Shown: positions 52,281 to 60,783 of the stretch, one piece after another
Position numbering within the stretch: the first letter of the stretch is position 1
Layout: every line of letters begins with the position of its first letter
Origin: Flavobacterium sp. W4I14
GTDB lineage: Bacteria > Bacteroidota > Bacteroidia > Sphingobacteriales > Sphingobacteriaceae
Direction: 5' to 3'
Length of the DNA: 64,000 nt
Assembly (NCBI GenBank): GCA_030817875.1
Contig: JAUSZU010000001.1
Span: forward strand, 1,426,001 to 1,490,000
The notes under the pieces: model-generated
The model's input: only the letters and a program-made list of their open reading frames with translations
Databases searched by the model: none
Told to the model about the DNA's origin: nothing
Translations under genes and position numbers: made by a program

Positions 52281-53096
52281 TTAGAATTTATAACCCAATG
52301 AGATCTTACTGGCTAAATTTATATTTTCGGCTATTTCAAATGAAAGTGTGATTTTTTTTACATTTAAAAAGTAGCTAAGATTCCATGCTCCAGAACTTTT
52401 AATTCTTTTATCAATATCTGCGAAATCCCCGTATTTAAAACTGTTAGCTAGTCCTGGTGTTCCACCGATGAAAAGCCTAAAAGCATGTTTAATATCATGA
52501 TTTCGCATTCCTCTAAAGATCACTTCTGTCGATAAACCTGTGGTCCAAAATCTTTTCCTATTTGAAACACCTGCATAATTGTAAACTTTACCATTATAAA
52601 CTTCTTGTCTAAAATCAGCGTACGCTCCACTTTCGGTACTTAAAGCGTTTTCCCAATTTATAAATCTAAAATCTGTATTTCCATTAACAGACGTGCTATG
52701 GAAGCCTATAGAAGTTCTCAAGCCAAAGCCATACATGTTTTTGTTGAAAGAAGGCGGGTAATCGGCTTTGGCATTGTTAGCATTATCTTGGTAGGTGTTT
52801 TCTGCGCTCCCTAAATATCCAAAAACACCGTATGCAATGTTAAATCCTTTAAACGTATGGGCACGGTTGATATTCAACATACCCAATTCAAATGAAACGC
52901 TACCATTTCCTGGAGAAGACGCCCCGGCAAAACTTGCTGATGCATGTGTTAAAGATTTAACACTGTCGGCTTCCATCGGACGAGGCAAATAGCCCATGTT
53001 ATTTCCCGGCAAGGCAGGTGTAAGATACGTTCTGCAGGAGCTGGTTAAAATAACCACAAGAAAAAAAGAAAAGAGAGTATTAATTTTAGTTTTCAT
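52281..53096 (-). CDS. Hypothetical lipoprotein with beta-barrel-like C-terminus
   Basis: A 271-residue protein (signal ending VILTSSC, Cys about 21). The mature part is beta-rich and ends in a strand with SLGYKF, like outer-membrane proteins, though it also carries a lipobox. Segments such as KGFNIAYGVFGYLG and RTSIGFHSTS alternate as barrel strands do. I do not recognise a family. It lies upstream of a two-helix gene and downstream of an SRPBCC gene on the same strand, which may be one transcript. Confidence 0.65.
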   Translation of the reverse strand: MKTKINTLFSFFLVVILTSSCRTYLTPALPGNNMGYLPRPMEADSVKSLTHASASFAGASSPGNGSVSFELGMLNINRAHTFKGFNIAYGVFGYLGSAENTYQDNANNAKADYPPSFNKNMYGFGLRTSIGFHSTSVNGNTDFRFINWENALSTESGAYADFRQEVYNGKVYNYAGVSNRKRFWTTGLSTEVIFRGMRNHDIKHAFRLFIGGTPGLANSFKYGDFADIDKRIKSSGAWNLSYFLNVKKITLSFEIAENINLASKISLGYKF

Positions 53097-53114
53097 TTTT
53101 TAAGTTAAATTGAT

Positions 53115-53495
53115 TTATTCGTCAAAGAAATCTACCAAACCTCCCAAGAAATATTCTTGAATACCTTCGGTAAAATCTTTATAATCTTCATCAGGGATAT
53201 TGGTTTGTTTAAATTCCAGTGAAGTTCCTTTTTTATCTTCGTGAAGTTTTATGGTTACGATAGAAGGTTCGTTTTCTTCTCCAAAATACCATTGTTGAAC
53301 AATCTGTTTACCGTAAACAAACTCGATGTTTTTGCCCGTAATATCTCCATCCCAGAAAGAAAATTCTGTTTCTGGCAATTCTTCAAACTCTACTTCGGCA
53401 CCTGTCCATAACTTGATGCTGGTTTCTTTGGTAAGGGCTAAATAAACTTCTTCTGGTGGGGCAGGTATATAGGTGTATTTTTTAAAATCTTTCAT
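53115..53495 (-). CDS. SRPBCC (AHSA1-like) domain protein
   Basis: A 126-residue protein with the START/SRPBCC ligand-binding fold: YTYIPAPPEEVYLALTKETS at the start, FWDGDITGKNIEFVYGKQIV near residue 50, and a C-terminal helix (DYKDFTEGIQEYFLGGLVDF). AHSA1-like proteins either bind hydrophobic ligands or activate Hsp90; here it is probably a lipid or cofactor carrier. The start overlaps the DUF3857 gene's end by 14 bases, so the two are translationally coupled. Confidence 0.85.
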   Translation of the reverse strand: MKDFKKYTYIPAPPEEVYLALTKETSIKLWTGAEVEFEELPETEFSFWDGDITGKNIEFVYGKQIVQQWYFGEENEPSIVTIKLHEDKKGTSLEFKQTNIPDEDYKDFTEGIQEYFLGGLVDFFDE

Positions 53496-56142
53496 TTTCT
53501 TCTATTCTATGTTGGGTCTCAAAATTAGAAGTATTATTTGGAATATGGTTGCTTTGGAAATTTTTAGATAAATCTTGTATCAGCGCCATATTCCATAAAT
53601 GTTTTGGATAGGTAAATACAAATGTTGCCTTAACCCGCTCAGATTTTAAGAAGTATAAAATCCATATCGTTGCGAAAGTTCCCTGAAGAACTAACTTGGT
53701 AATATCCGATATGTAACTATGACCAATACCGCCTGCATCAACCCAAAAGGCGAGCAATATATCAAGTAAAAGAACAATAAATGAGGATATTTTAAATACA
53801 ATAAAAAAATAGGGTAGACTTTTTCTCCGATTAAAGAAGGCGAAAATAATTAAAATGCTGAAGCTTAATAAGAAAGCATTTGCTATGCTTTCAAAAATGA
53901 GTACAAACTTAAATCCAAATGTGGCGAATCTACTAAGATTATCTAAACTGTCCCAGGTTGTTTGGTTGTACAAGCCCGATTTACCTAAAGTAACCAGTAG
54001 GGTTATTGGGCTAATTGATATTCCAATTGCAATAACAATCAGCCAACCGCCAATCTGCTGGGCATTTTTAATAGCTTCCAGATCAAAGGGCTGCTTCCTG
54101 AAATAAAATATACAGGCCAAGCCACAAAATAACAGGAAAGAAAAGCTTGTTAAGCATATAAGCCAATAGTTTATATTCGTATAGGTAGTTCCATTACTTC
54201 CACCATAATAAATGCCATAAGATACTGCGTTTTTAATCTCTTTTTTATCCTTAATATACTGTTCTAAGCTATTGCTTTCCAGTACAGGTTTAAAATTCTG
54301 AAAATAATAGGATAGATGTAAAGTGTCGAGTTTAGAATTTACAGAGAACAAAAAGCGGTAATTATCATTGTCTATTTTTATATTTTCTCTTTCTACATTT
54401 GCAGAGAAAGGAAGAATAACAGTAATCTCCTGATCAATGTTGGAGGGGTATACTGTTGAAAGTGGTGCATCCCGGTATTTTTTTAACGAAACGAGTTCAT
54501 CTTCAATTAAATCGCCATAGAAATATGCAGACAACTTTGATTTGTTCGATTCATCTTTGGTCCAGAAGTTTTTAATTTCGTAATCTTCTGTTACCGTTAT
54601 AATGTTTTCTTCCTCATTATCTTCAACTTTAAGTGGGTTTTTTAAAGTAAGGCCAGGATAAATATCTGCGTAATAGTCCAAGTATGTTTTTTCATAATCA
54701 TCAGCACCGTCTTCAATTAAATTTGCCCTGAAATCATCAGCATAATTATTAGAATAAGTGGTTACTATTTTAAGTGTTGTTTTTTCTTTTTTAGTGGTAT
54801 CGCCAACTTTAAATACCGTACGCGATTTTGTTTTTCCAAGAAGACGTGACGGAGTTGCCATTAATGCATTTGTTCCAGGCTTTATAACCAGAACATTAGC
54901 CTCATAAGGGAAATTGATACTCGTGATAGGGCCACGTTGATCGGAAATTGTTGGGTCTATATAAACATGCCTATCATCAATTTCAGCCATAACCACTTCA
55001 TGGTTAAATATCGTTGGGCTAGGTAATAAGGCCGCAGTTTCTTTTTCCAGGTAGGTGTTGAGGAAAACCGAATATGCTTTAATACCATTGGCGTTTAACA
55101 GATAACAAAGCAAAGTCGATTTATCTTTGCAATCGCCATAACGTTGTTGTAATATTTTTTCAGGTGTATTTGGACGGTGAGAATATTCACCGATTTCGAT
55201 TCCCATGTAACGGATTTCATCCTGAACAAATCTAGTAGCAAGTGTTAAATATTTTTTTTGATCGTTTTTTGATTTTGCTTTTAGTTCTGCAATTTTATCA
55301 TTGATGATTTTCGAGTTTTTTAGATCATAATTTTTTAAGTTCAAACCCCAATCTACGATTTCTTTCCAGGTATTATATTCAGAGATCTGAACCCTTGCAT
55401 AAGGATTGTAATACGATGGTTCGTTATCGTGATCTGGATAGGTCCTAGTCATCGTACTTTGCCACTCAAAAATATTCATCCCATTTTCAACCGTCTTTTT
55501 AAGTTTAGGGGTATTATTGAAATTTTTGGTTTTGATATTACGTTTACTGTTGAATATTAGATTGTTGTAAACGTTAACGATCTGGCTCCCGCCCTCAAAG
55601 TAGATTGTGTTTGAGTATTTGGTAAAAACAGGGTTATTTCCTTTTATGGTGTAAGAATATTCGATGCGATCGCCTTTCCTGATATCATCAAGGATTAAGT
55701 AAGCGGTATACAAGCCACTGTATATAAAACGGGAAAGTTCTTTTTCCTTTTGGATGATCTTAAACTTCTGGGCATCAAGTTTATCCATTGGTTTATTGTT
55801 CCGCCAGATGACCAGCTTATGAAAGATGAGTTTTTCATAACTGGGGTTGTAAGCAATAGAAATTTCAGAACCGTTTTGAACACCATTGCCAGAGCTGATC
55901 TCGCGGATAAAGCGGTGGTAATATTCATTGGTTTCGAGGTTATTCTGTTTTTCGAACAAAAAAAGATAATAACCATCCTGAATATCCTTATTGGCTGGTT
56001 TTTTGTTTGCCGTTACCACCTTCCGAAGCCATGCAGGTTCGGTTTTAGATGTCGAAAAATTTTTGCGCTGTGCTGATGATTCTAAAAATAAAGCAGTAAG
56101 CGCAAACAGAAAGAAAATTTTGAGAACGTTCTTTTTAAACAT
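53482..56142 (-). CDS. DUF3857-transglutaminase-DUF2569 fusion protein
   Basis: An 886-residue exported/membrane protein. After a signal peptide (about 1-24) comes a DUF3857 domain (about 45-250) and a transglutaminase-like domain. The catalytic Cys is in YGDCKDKSTLLC (about residue 338), the His in FNHEVVMAEI (about 379) and the Asp in VYIDPTISDQRG (about 394). A beta-rich region follows, then about four membrane helices (from about 655) with AQQIGGWLIVIAIGISIS as in DUF2569. Transglutaminase-like domains may cross-link or cleave amides. It follows the acyl-CoA dehydrogenase gene by 8 bases and overlaps the SRPBCC gene. Confidence 0.85.
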   Translation of the reverse strand: MFKKNVLKIFFLFALTALFLESSAQRKNFSTSKTEPAWLRKVVTANKKPANKDIQDGYYLFLFEKQNNLETNEYYHRFIREISSGNGVQNGSEISIAYNPSYEKLIFHKLVIWRNNKPMDKLDAQKFKIIQKEKELSRFIYSGLYTAYLILDDIRKGDRIEYSYTIKGNNPVFTKYSNTIYFEGGSQIVNVYNNLIFNSKRNIKTKNFNNTPKLKKTVENGMNIFEWQSTMTRTYPDHDNEPSYYNPYARVQISEYNTWKEIVDWGLNLKNYDLKNSKIINDKIAELKAKSKNDQKKYLTLATRFVQDEIRYMGIEIGEYSHRPNTPEKILQQRYGDCKDKSTLLCYLLNANGIKAYSVFLNTYLEKETAALLPSPTIFNHEVVMAEIDDRHVYIDPTISDQRGPITSINFPYEANVLVIKPGTNALMATPSRLLGKTKSRTVFKVGDTTKKEKTTLKIVTTYSNNYADDFRANLIEDGADDYEKTYLDYYADIYPGLTLKNPLKVEDNEEENIITVTEDYEIKNFWTKDESNKSKLSAYFYGDLIEDELVSLKKYRDAPLSTVYPSNIDQEITVILPFSANVERENIKIDNDNYRFLFSVNSKLDTLHLSYYFQNFKPVLESNSLEQYIKDKKEIKNAVSYGIYYGGSNGTTYTNINYWLICLTSFSFLLFCGLACIFYFRKQPFDLEAIKNAQQIGGWLIVIAIGISISPITLLVTLGKSGLYNQTTWDSLDNLSRFATFGFKFVLIFESIANAFLLSFSILIIFAFFNRRKSLPYFFIVFKISSFIVLLLDILLAFWVDAGGIGHSYISDITKLVLQGTFATIWILYFLKSERVKATFVFTYPKHLWNMALIQDLSKNFQSNHIPNNTSNFETQHRIEENERF

Positions 56143-56150
56143 ATAGGAAT

Positions 56151-57341
56151 TTATTTAAATGCGTTTAATCCGGTTACATCCATTCCGGTGATCAGTAAAT
56201 GTATATCGTGTGTACCTTCGTAGGTTACTACCGATTCTAAGTTCATCATGTGGCGCATAATCGAATATTCACCGGTAATTCCCATTCCACCAAGCATTTG
56301 GCGGGCATTACGGGCTATGTCCAATGCAATTTCTACACTGTTTCTTTTTGCCATCGATATTTGTTCTGCAGAAGCCCTATTTTCACTTTTTAATACGCCC
56401 AAACGCCAAACCAACAGCTGCCCTTTGGTAATTTCGGTCACCATTTCGGCCAGTTTCTTTTGCTGTAACTGGAAACCGCCAATGGGTTTTCCAAACTGTA
56501 CACGCTCTTTCGAATAGCGTAGAGCTGTATCATAACAGTCCATCGCTGCACCCAAAGCGCCCCAGGCAATGCCATAACGTGCTTGGTTTAAACAACCTAA
56601 TGGACCTTTTAATCCGCTGATTTCGGGAAAAATGTTCTCTTTTGGCACTTTTACATTATCAAAAACAAGTTCGCCTGTAGCTGAAGCACGTAAACTCCAT
56701 TTGTTATGTGTTTCAGGGGTAGAAAATCCTTCCATTCCGCGTTCCACAACTAATCCTCTTATTTTTCCAGATTCGTCTTTTGCCCAAACTACTGCAATAT
56801 CGGCAAATGGTGCATTGCTTATCCACATTTTGGCACCGTTTAAAATATAGTGGCTTCCTGCGTCTTTGATATTGGTTACCATTCCGCCAGGGTTAGAGCC
56901 GTGATCAGGTTCTGTTAATCCAAAACAGCCCATCATTTCGCCACTCGCCAGTTTTGGTAGGTATTTTTTACGTTGTTCTTCAGTACCATAAGCATAAATA
57001 GGATACATCACCAATGAACCCTGCACAGAAGCTGTAGAACGTATTCCAGAATCACCGCGTTCAATTTCCTGCATTAAAATTCCATAAGCGGTATAATCTA
57101 AACCTGCTCCACCATATTCAACGGGAATAGTTGGTCCGAAAGCACCAATATCAGCCAAACCTTTAATTAGGTGTTTTGGAAATTCTGCTTTTTGCGCATA
57201 ATCTTCAATAATCGGACTTACTTCTTTTTTTACCCAATCTCTGGCCGTTGCACGAATTAATTTATGCTCATCGGTTAACAATTCGTCCAATAAATAATAG
57301 TCTGGTGCCTCGTAAAGGTCCTTTTTTGCTGATTTGCTCAT
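56151..57341 (-). CDS. Acyl-CoA dehydrogenase, glutaryl-CoA dehydrogenase-like
   Basis: A 396-residue flavoenzyme. FAD and substrate motifs: FGLTEPDHGSNPGGM (about 134), YGIAWGALGAAMDCYDTALRY (about 255), and YEGTHDIHLLITG (about 375) with the catalytic-base glutamate at the position used by glutaryl-CoA dehydrogenase. The whole layout (YDAPDYYLLDELLT-type start, MGGMGITGEYSIMRH) matches glutaryl-CoA dehydrogenases of lysine and tryptophan breakdown. It leads the DUF3857 and SRPBCC genes on the minus strand; the connection between them is unknown. Confidence 0.92.
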   Translation of the reverse strand: MSKSAKKDLYEAPDYYLLDELLTDEHKLIRATARDWVKKEVSPIIEDYAQKAEFPKHLIKGLADIGAFGPTIPVEYGGAGLDYTAYGILMQEIERGDSGIRSTASVQGSLVMYPIYAYGTEEQRKKYLPKLASGEMMGCFGLTEPDHGSNPGGMVTNIKDAGSHYILNGAKMWISNAPFADIAVVWAKDESGKIRGLVVERGMEGFSTPETHNKWSLRASATGELVFDNVKVPKENIFPEISGLKGPLGCLNQARYGIAWGALGAAMDCYDTALRYSKERVQFGKPIGGFQLQQKKLAEMVTEITKGQLLVWRLGVLKSENRASAEQISMAKRNSVEIALDIARNARQMLGGMGITGEYSIMRHMMNLESVVTYEGTHDIHLLITGMDVTGLNAFK

Positions 57342-57428
57342 GTAATTTCGTGTTATCTGGTTAAGAAATCGCGTTCATTTCAAAGGTAACAATTTACGGC
57401 AATGGGCATTATATTAGTGAATAAAAAT

Positions 57429-57436
57429 TAATTTTG
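57429..57436 (+). promoter_or_regulatory. Candidate -7 element for folB-glcD
   Basis: TAATTTTG, an exact match to TAnnTTTG, 17 bases before the folB ATG. A short 5' untranslated region of about 12 bases is expected. Confidence 0.45.
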
Positions 57437-57453
57437 CAGTTTATAGAACATAC

Positions 57454-57822
57454 ATGAGCAATTTCAAACAAACCGTAGCCTTAAAAGATGTTAAATGCTT
57501 TGCCCTACATGGTTATTATCCAGAAGAGCAACTTGTTGGAAATCATTTTGTTGTAGATTTAGTTACAGAATTTACGCCACAGGGTTTTGATGATGAACTG
57601 GCACAGACGGTTAATTATGAGGACCTGAATTACATCATCATGGACGAAATGAAACATACACAAAAGCTTTTAGAAACGGTTTTGAAGAATATCATTTCGA
57701 AAGTTATCGAATTGTATCCTTTTGTTGAAACGGTTAACGTGAGTATGAAAAAATTAAATCCACCTATGCCCGGTCAAATTGGGCATTCTTTTGTTAAATT
57801 ATCTTATACATCAGCAAAATAA
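57454..57822 (+). CDS. folB: Dihydroneopterin aldolase
   Basis: Converts 7,8-dihydroneopterin to 6-hydroxymethyl-7,8-dihydropterin in folate synthesis. The 122-residue length is normal. The motif VALKDVKCFALHGYYPEE at the start (family GxxxxEre-type), VNYEDLNYIIMDEMK (about 50), LETVLKNIISKVIE (about 70) and SMKKLNPPMPGQIGHSFV at the end with the catalytic Lys, are all present. It ends one base before glcD and is cotranscribed with it, an unusual pairing. Confidence 0.92.
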   Translation: MSNFKQTVALKDVKCFALHGYYPEEQLVGNHFVVDLVTEFTPQGFDDELAQTVNYEDLNYIIMDEMKHTQKLLETVLKNIISKVIELYPFVETVNVSMKKLNPPMPGQIGHSFVKLSYTSAK

Positions 57823-57823
57823 A

Positions 57824-59239
57824 ATGAATTTTACGAAGATCAATCCCGAAATTTTAGCAGAAATTAAGGCTGCAATAGGAGCAGATAAAATTTTTACTGA
57901 TGTAGAAAGTTTAGATAAATACAGTCACGATGAAACGGAAGACTTACGCTATCAGCCCGAAATTGTGGTGAAACCGACTTCTCCAGAAGAAATATCCGCT
58001 TTACTTAAAATCTGTAACGCACATCATGTTCCTGTAACGCCGCGTGGTGGTGGCACGGGCTTAAGTGGTGCCGCTCTACCCATTTATGGTGGCGTTTCTT
58101 TATCAATGGAAAGGTTTAAAGCCATCTTGGATATTGATACCGAAAACTTACAGGCAACTGTTGAGCCAGGCGTAATTACCGAAGAATTCATTAATGCTGT
58201 GGCCGAAAAAGGACTTCTTTACCCCGTTGATCCAAGCAGCAAAGGATCTTGTTTTATTGGTGGCAATGTAGCTCATGGTTCTGGTGGACCAAGGGTAGTG
58301 AAGTATGGAACGATACGTGAATATATCCTCAATCTCGAAGTGGTTTTGCCTAATGGAGATATCATTTGGACAGGTGCAAATACCCTGAAATATGCATCAG
58401 GTTATAATTTAACCCAGCTGATGATCGGTTCGGAAGGTACTTTGGCGGTGGTAACGAAAATCGTTACCAAATTATTGCCTAAACCTAGTCAATCGGTTTT
58501 AATGATGGGCTCTTTCAGCACCAATGAAGATGCATGCGCAGCGGTCTCTGCAATTTTTAGGGCAGGGGTAACACCATCGGCTTTAGAGTTTATGGAAAGG
58601 AAAGGAGTGGAGTGGGTTATAAAATTCGATGATATTAAGTTCGATTTAAAAGATGATGTTGCTGCGTTGTTGATGATTGAGTTCGATGGAGATGATTTGG
58701 ATGATATCTTTAAAAACTGCGAGAAAACTAATGTTGTTTTAGAAGAGCACCACTGTACTGAAGTTTTATTTGCAGATACTGCTGCTCAAAAAGAAGAACT
58801 CTGGCGGATGCGCAGAACAATGGCCGAATCGGTTAAATCTAATTCGGTGTATAAAGAAGAAGATACCGTTGTACCTCGTGCGGCTTTACCTAAGTTAATC
58901 AATGGCATAAAAGAAATTGGTGCAAAATACGGTTTTGAAAGTGTTTGTTATGGTCACGCCGGTGATGGAAACCTGCACGTAAACATCATTAAAGCTGGAA
59001 TGAGCGATGAAGACTGGAAAAATAAACTCAAATTTGGAATTGCCGAAATATTCGAATTAACAACCGCTTTAGGTGGGACATTATCTGGTGAGCACGGAAT
59101 TGGTTTAGTGCAAAAAGAGTTTATGCCAATCAAGTATTCCGAAATTCATCTTAATTTAATGCGGGGTATTAAAAATGTTTTCGATCCGAAGGGAATTTTA
59201 AATCCTGGCAAAATTATGCCTGATGTTTCTAGTTATTAG
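57824..59239 (+). CDS. FAD-linked oxidase, GlcD-like
   Basis: A 471-residue flavoprotein. The PCMH FAD fold is seen in VTPRGGGTGLSGAALPIYGG (about residues 68-87), VDPSSKGSCFIGGNVAHGSG (about 139) and GSEGTLAVVTKIV (about 203). The C-terminal FAD-oxidase cap has CYGHAGDGNLHVNI (about 373) and LSGEHGIGLVQKEFM (about 420). This is the D-lactate/glycolate oxidase (GlcD) type. No GlcE/GlcF genes follow, so it may act alone on a 2-hydroxy acid. The upstream in-frame TTG was rejected; the ATG at 57824 follows folB by one base. Confidence 0.9.
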   Translation: MNFTKINPEILAEIKAAIGADKIFTDVESLDKYSHDETEDLRYQPEIVVKPTSPEEISALLKICNAHHVPVTPRGGGTGLSGAALPIYGGVSLSMERFKAILDIDTENLQATVEPGVITEEFINAVAEKGLLYPVDPSSKGSCFIGGNVAHGSGGPRVVKYGTIREYILNLEVVLPNGDIIWTGANTLKYASGYNLTQLMIGSEGTLAVVTKIVTKLLPKPSQSVLMMGSFSTNEDACAAVSAIFRAGVTPSALEFMERKGVEWVIKFDDIKFDLKDDVAALLMIEFDGDDLDDIFKNCEKTNVVLEEHHCTEVLFADTAAQKEELWRMRRTMAESVKSNSVYKEEDTVVPRAALPKLINGIKEIGAKYGFESVCYGHAGDGNLHVNIIKAGMSDEDWKNKLKFGIAEIFELTTALGGTLSGEHGIGLVQKEFMPIKYSEIHLNLMRGIKNVFDPKGILNPGKIMPDVSSY

Positions 59240-59261
59240 GAAACGCTAAAAAAAAAAATGT

Positions 59262-59381
59262 CGTCATTTCGAGCGGAGCGCAACGCAGTCGAGAACCCGA
59301 AGGCTCTGCGAAACAAAATCTGTCTGAGGAGTACTTTTAATTTAGATCTCTCCATTCCACTGCGCTTCAGTCGAGATGACG
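59262..59381. repeat. Inverted-repeat element (CGTCATTTCGAGCGGAGCG class)
   Basis: Left end CGTCATTTCGAGCGGAGCGC and right end CGCTTCAGTCGAGATGACG pair imperfectly over about 20 bp; the interior has no gene. It sits between two convergent genes with A- and T-tracts outside each end, so it may terminate both. Confidence 0.65.
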
Positions 59382-59393
59382 GTCTGCATTTTT

Positions 59394-59876
59394 TTACAGC
59401 TGTTCAAAATTCAGCATTTTTTGCTTTTCCTCTTCTGGGATCGCAGCTGGTTTGCCTGTAGCGTAATCAACCGCAATGCAAATCGTTTTTCCTTTACTGC
59501 AGATGATCTCTTCTGTTCCTTTTATCTTAACGATCTGGTAGTCCAGGTCGAAACTTGTAGTGCCAATCCTTGATGTTTTTACATGGATAGCAATTTTATC
59601 GTTCATTACAATAGGTAAAATGTAATCGAGTTCAGCATGGGCAATTACGATTCCGGTTTTCTTCCAATCCCATTTTATAATTTCTTCCCAATACTTTGTT
59701 CTGGCAATTTCTAAATAAGTAAAGTAAATGGAATTGTTTACATGTCCCATCATGTCGAAATCAATAAAGCGCAAATGGATATTGGTTTTATAGTTGAATT
59801 TGTCTGAAAAATCCTTTATTTCTGCCAATTTGTCTTTTGATTTGAGTTTATTTTGCCAAAATGTCTTTAAATTCAT
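59394..59876 (-). CDS. Acyl-CoA thioesterase, hotdog (4HBT) family
   Basis: A 160-residue thioesterase. The 4HBT signature is RFIDFDMMGHVNNSIYFTYLE (about residues 37-57, catalytic Asp in DMMGH-like context), followed by DYILPIVMNDKIAIHVKTSR and LDYQIVKIKGTEEIICSKGK. Such enzymes hydrolyse acyl-CoA or 4-hydroxybenzoyl-CoA-type thioesters. Substrate unknown. It lies between an inverted repeat and the divergent hsp20 gene. Confidence 0.88.
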   Translation of the reverse strand: MNLKTFWQNKLKSKDKLAEIKDFSDKFNYKTNIHLRFIDFDMMGHVNNSIYFTYLEIARTKYWEEIIKWDWKKTGIVIAHAELDYILPIVMNDKIAIHVKTSRIGTTSFDLDYQIVKIKGTEEIICSKGKTICIAVDYATGKPAAIPEEEKQKMLNFEQL

Positions 59877-59945
59877 AAATTTTTGCTTTGGTATGTAAGT
59901 TGAATATGGTGTATTATCAATTTAAAAAATTAAAAAATAAGCGAT

Positions 59946-60380
59946 ATGACACTAGTAAATTTTAACAACAGAACCCGTAACACAGCTCCATACTTTAACA
60001 ATGTTTTTGATTCATTGTTTAGCGATGCAGTAACTAAAAACAAAATGGTTGATAAATCGCCAAATGTGAACATTTACGAAAATGAAGCTGCGTATGTAAT
60101 CGAGTTGGCTGCTCCAGGTTTAAAGAAAGAAGATTTTCAGATCAATTTAAAAAAAGATACCCTTTCTGTTTGGGCAGAAATTAAAAAAGACGAAACCCAG
60201 GTAGCTAAAGATTTTACACGTAAAGAATTTGATTATAGCTCATTTGCCAGATCATTTAATTTACCTGATAGTGCCGATGGTGATAATATTACTGCTGAAT
60301 ACAAAGATGGTATTTTATCGATCAATATTAGTAAAAAAGACGATGCTAAATTACAACATAAAGAAATTGTAGTATCGTAA
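59946..60380 (+). CDS. Hsp20/alpha-crystallin small heat-shock protein
   Basis: A 144-residue holdase chaperone. The alpha-crystallin domain covers about residues 38-140: VNIYENEAAYVIELAAPGLK, then REFDYSSFARSFNLPD, TAEYKDGILSINISK and the IVVS tail. It binds unfolding proteins under stress. An unusual structured region and a strong terminator follow the gene. The promoter is not clearly identified. Confidence 0.93.
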   Translation: MTLVNFNNRTRNTAPYFNNVFDSLFSDAVTKNKMVDKSPNVNIYENEAAYVIELAAPGLKKEDFQINLKKDTLSVWAEIKKDETQVAKDFTRKEFDYSSFARSFNLPDSADGDNITAEYKDGILSINISKKDDAKLQHKEIVVS

Positions 60381-60404
60381 TAAAGATATTCTCGAGAGAG
60401 GATT

Positions 60405-60502
60405 TTTCATAATAGTTTAGTTTTTTCAAAGGTTATGAATCTTGCATCAGCTGAGTTTGAGGTAAGTGTGATTGATACTGATGCAGGTTTCATAATAGTT
60501 TA
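60405..60502 (+). other. Structured 3' region of hsp20 bounded by a 15-base direct repeat
   Basis: TTTCATAATAGTTTA occurs at 60405-60419 and 60488-60502, 83 bases apart. Between them lies an 8-bp stem TGCATCAG (60443-60450) / CTGATGCA (60478-60485). No gene is visible. The stretch could be a 3'-untranslated-region RNA or a remnant of a repeat. Confidence 0.4.
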
Positions 60503-60514
60503 AGTTTAGGTTTT

Positions 60515-60552
60515 ATAAGGTTAATGCTGGATGGCATTAACCTTATTTTTTT
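60515..60552 (+). terminator. Rho-independent terminator of the hsp20 transcript
   Basis: A perfect 13-bp stem ATAAGGTTAATGC (60515-60527) / GCATTAACCTTAT (60534-60546) followed by a T-run, 134 bases past the hsp20 stop. Confidence 0.85.
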
Positions 60553-60561
60553 AAGTGTGGT

Positions 60562-60703
60562 CGTCATGCTGAATTTATTTTACAAGTAGATATAATGTTT
60601 TCAATTGCCTTGTAGCTACTACGTGGCCAGCATCTTTCTGCAAAATAGACCCTGAACTAAATTTACTGCATAGCTTTCCGCTATGCTACAGGTCAGGGTG
60701 ACG
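60562..60703. repeat. Dispersed hairpin repeat (long copy)
   Basis: Starts CGTCATGCTGAATTTATTTT and ends GGTCAGGGTGACG; the arms can pair near their ends (AATTTA in the right arm with TAAATT in the left). With 10694, 39713 and 41136 this makes four copies of one family in 64 kb. Confidence 0.7.
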
Positions 60704-60771
60704 CACTTTAATTGTGGTATTTAGATTGATTTTAAGTTACATTCTTAAAATCACATTAATCTCATTTTTCG

Positions 60772-60779
60772 TACTTTTG
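60772..60779 (+). promoter_or_regulatory. Exact -7 element touching the start codon (leaderless candidate)
   Basis: TACTTTTG matches TAnnTTTG exactly and ends four bases before the ATG at 60784. A transcript starting at the usual distance would begin at or within a base or two of the start codon. Confidence 0.5.
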
Positions 60780-60783
60780 CGGC

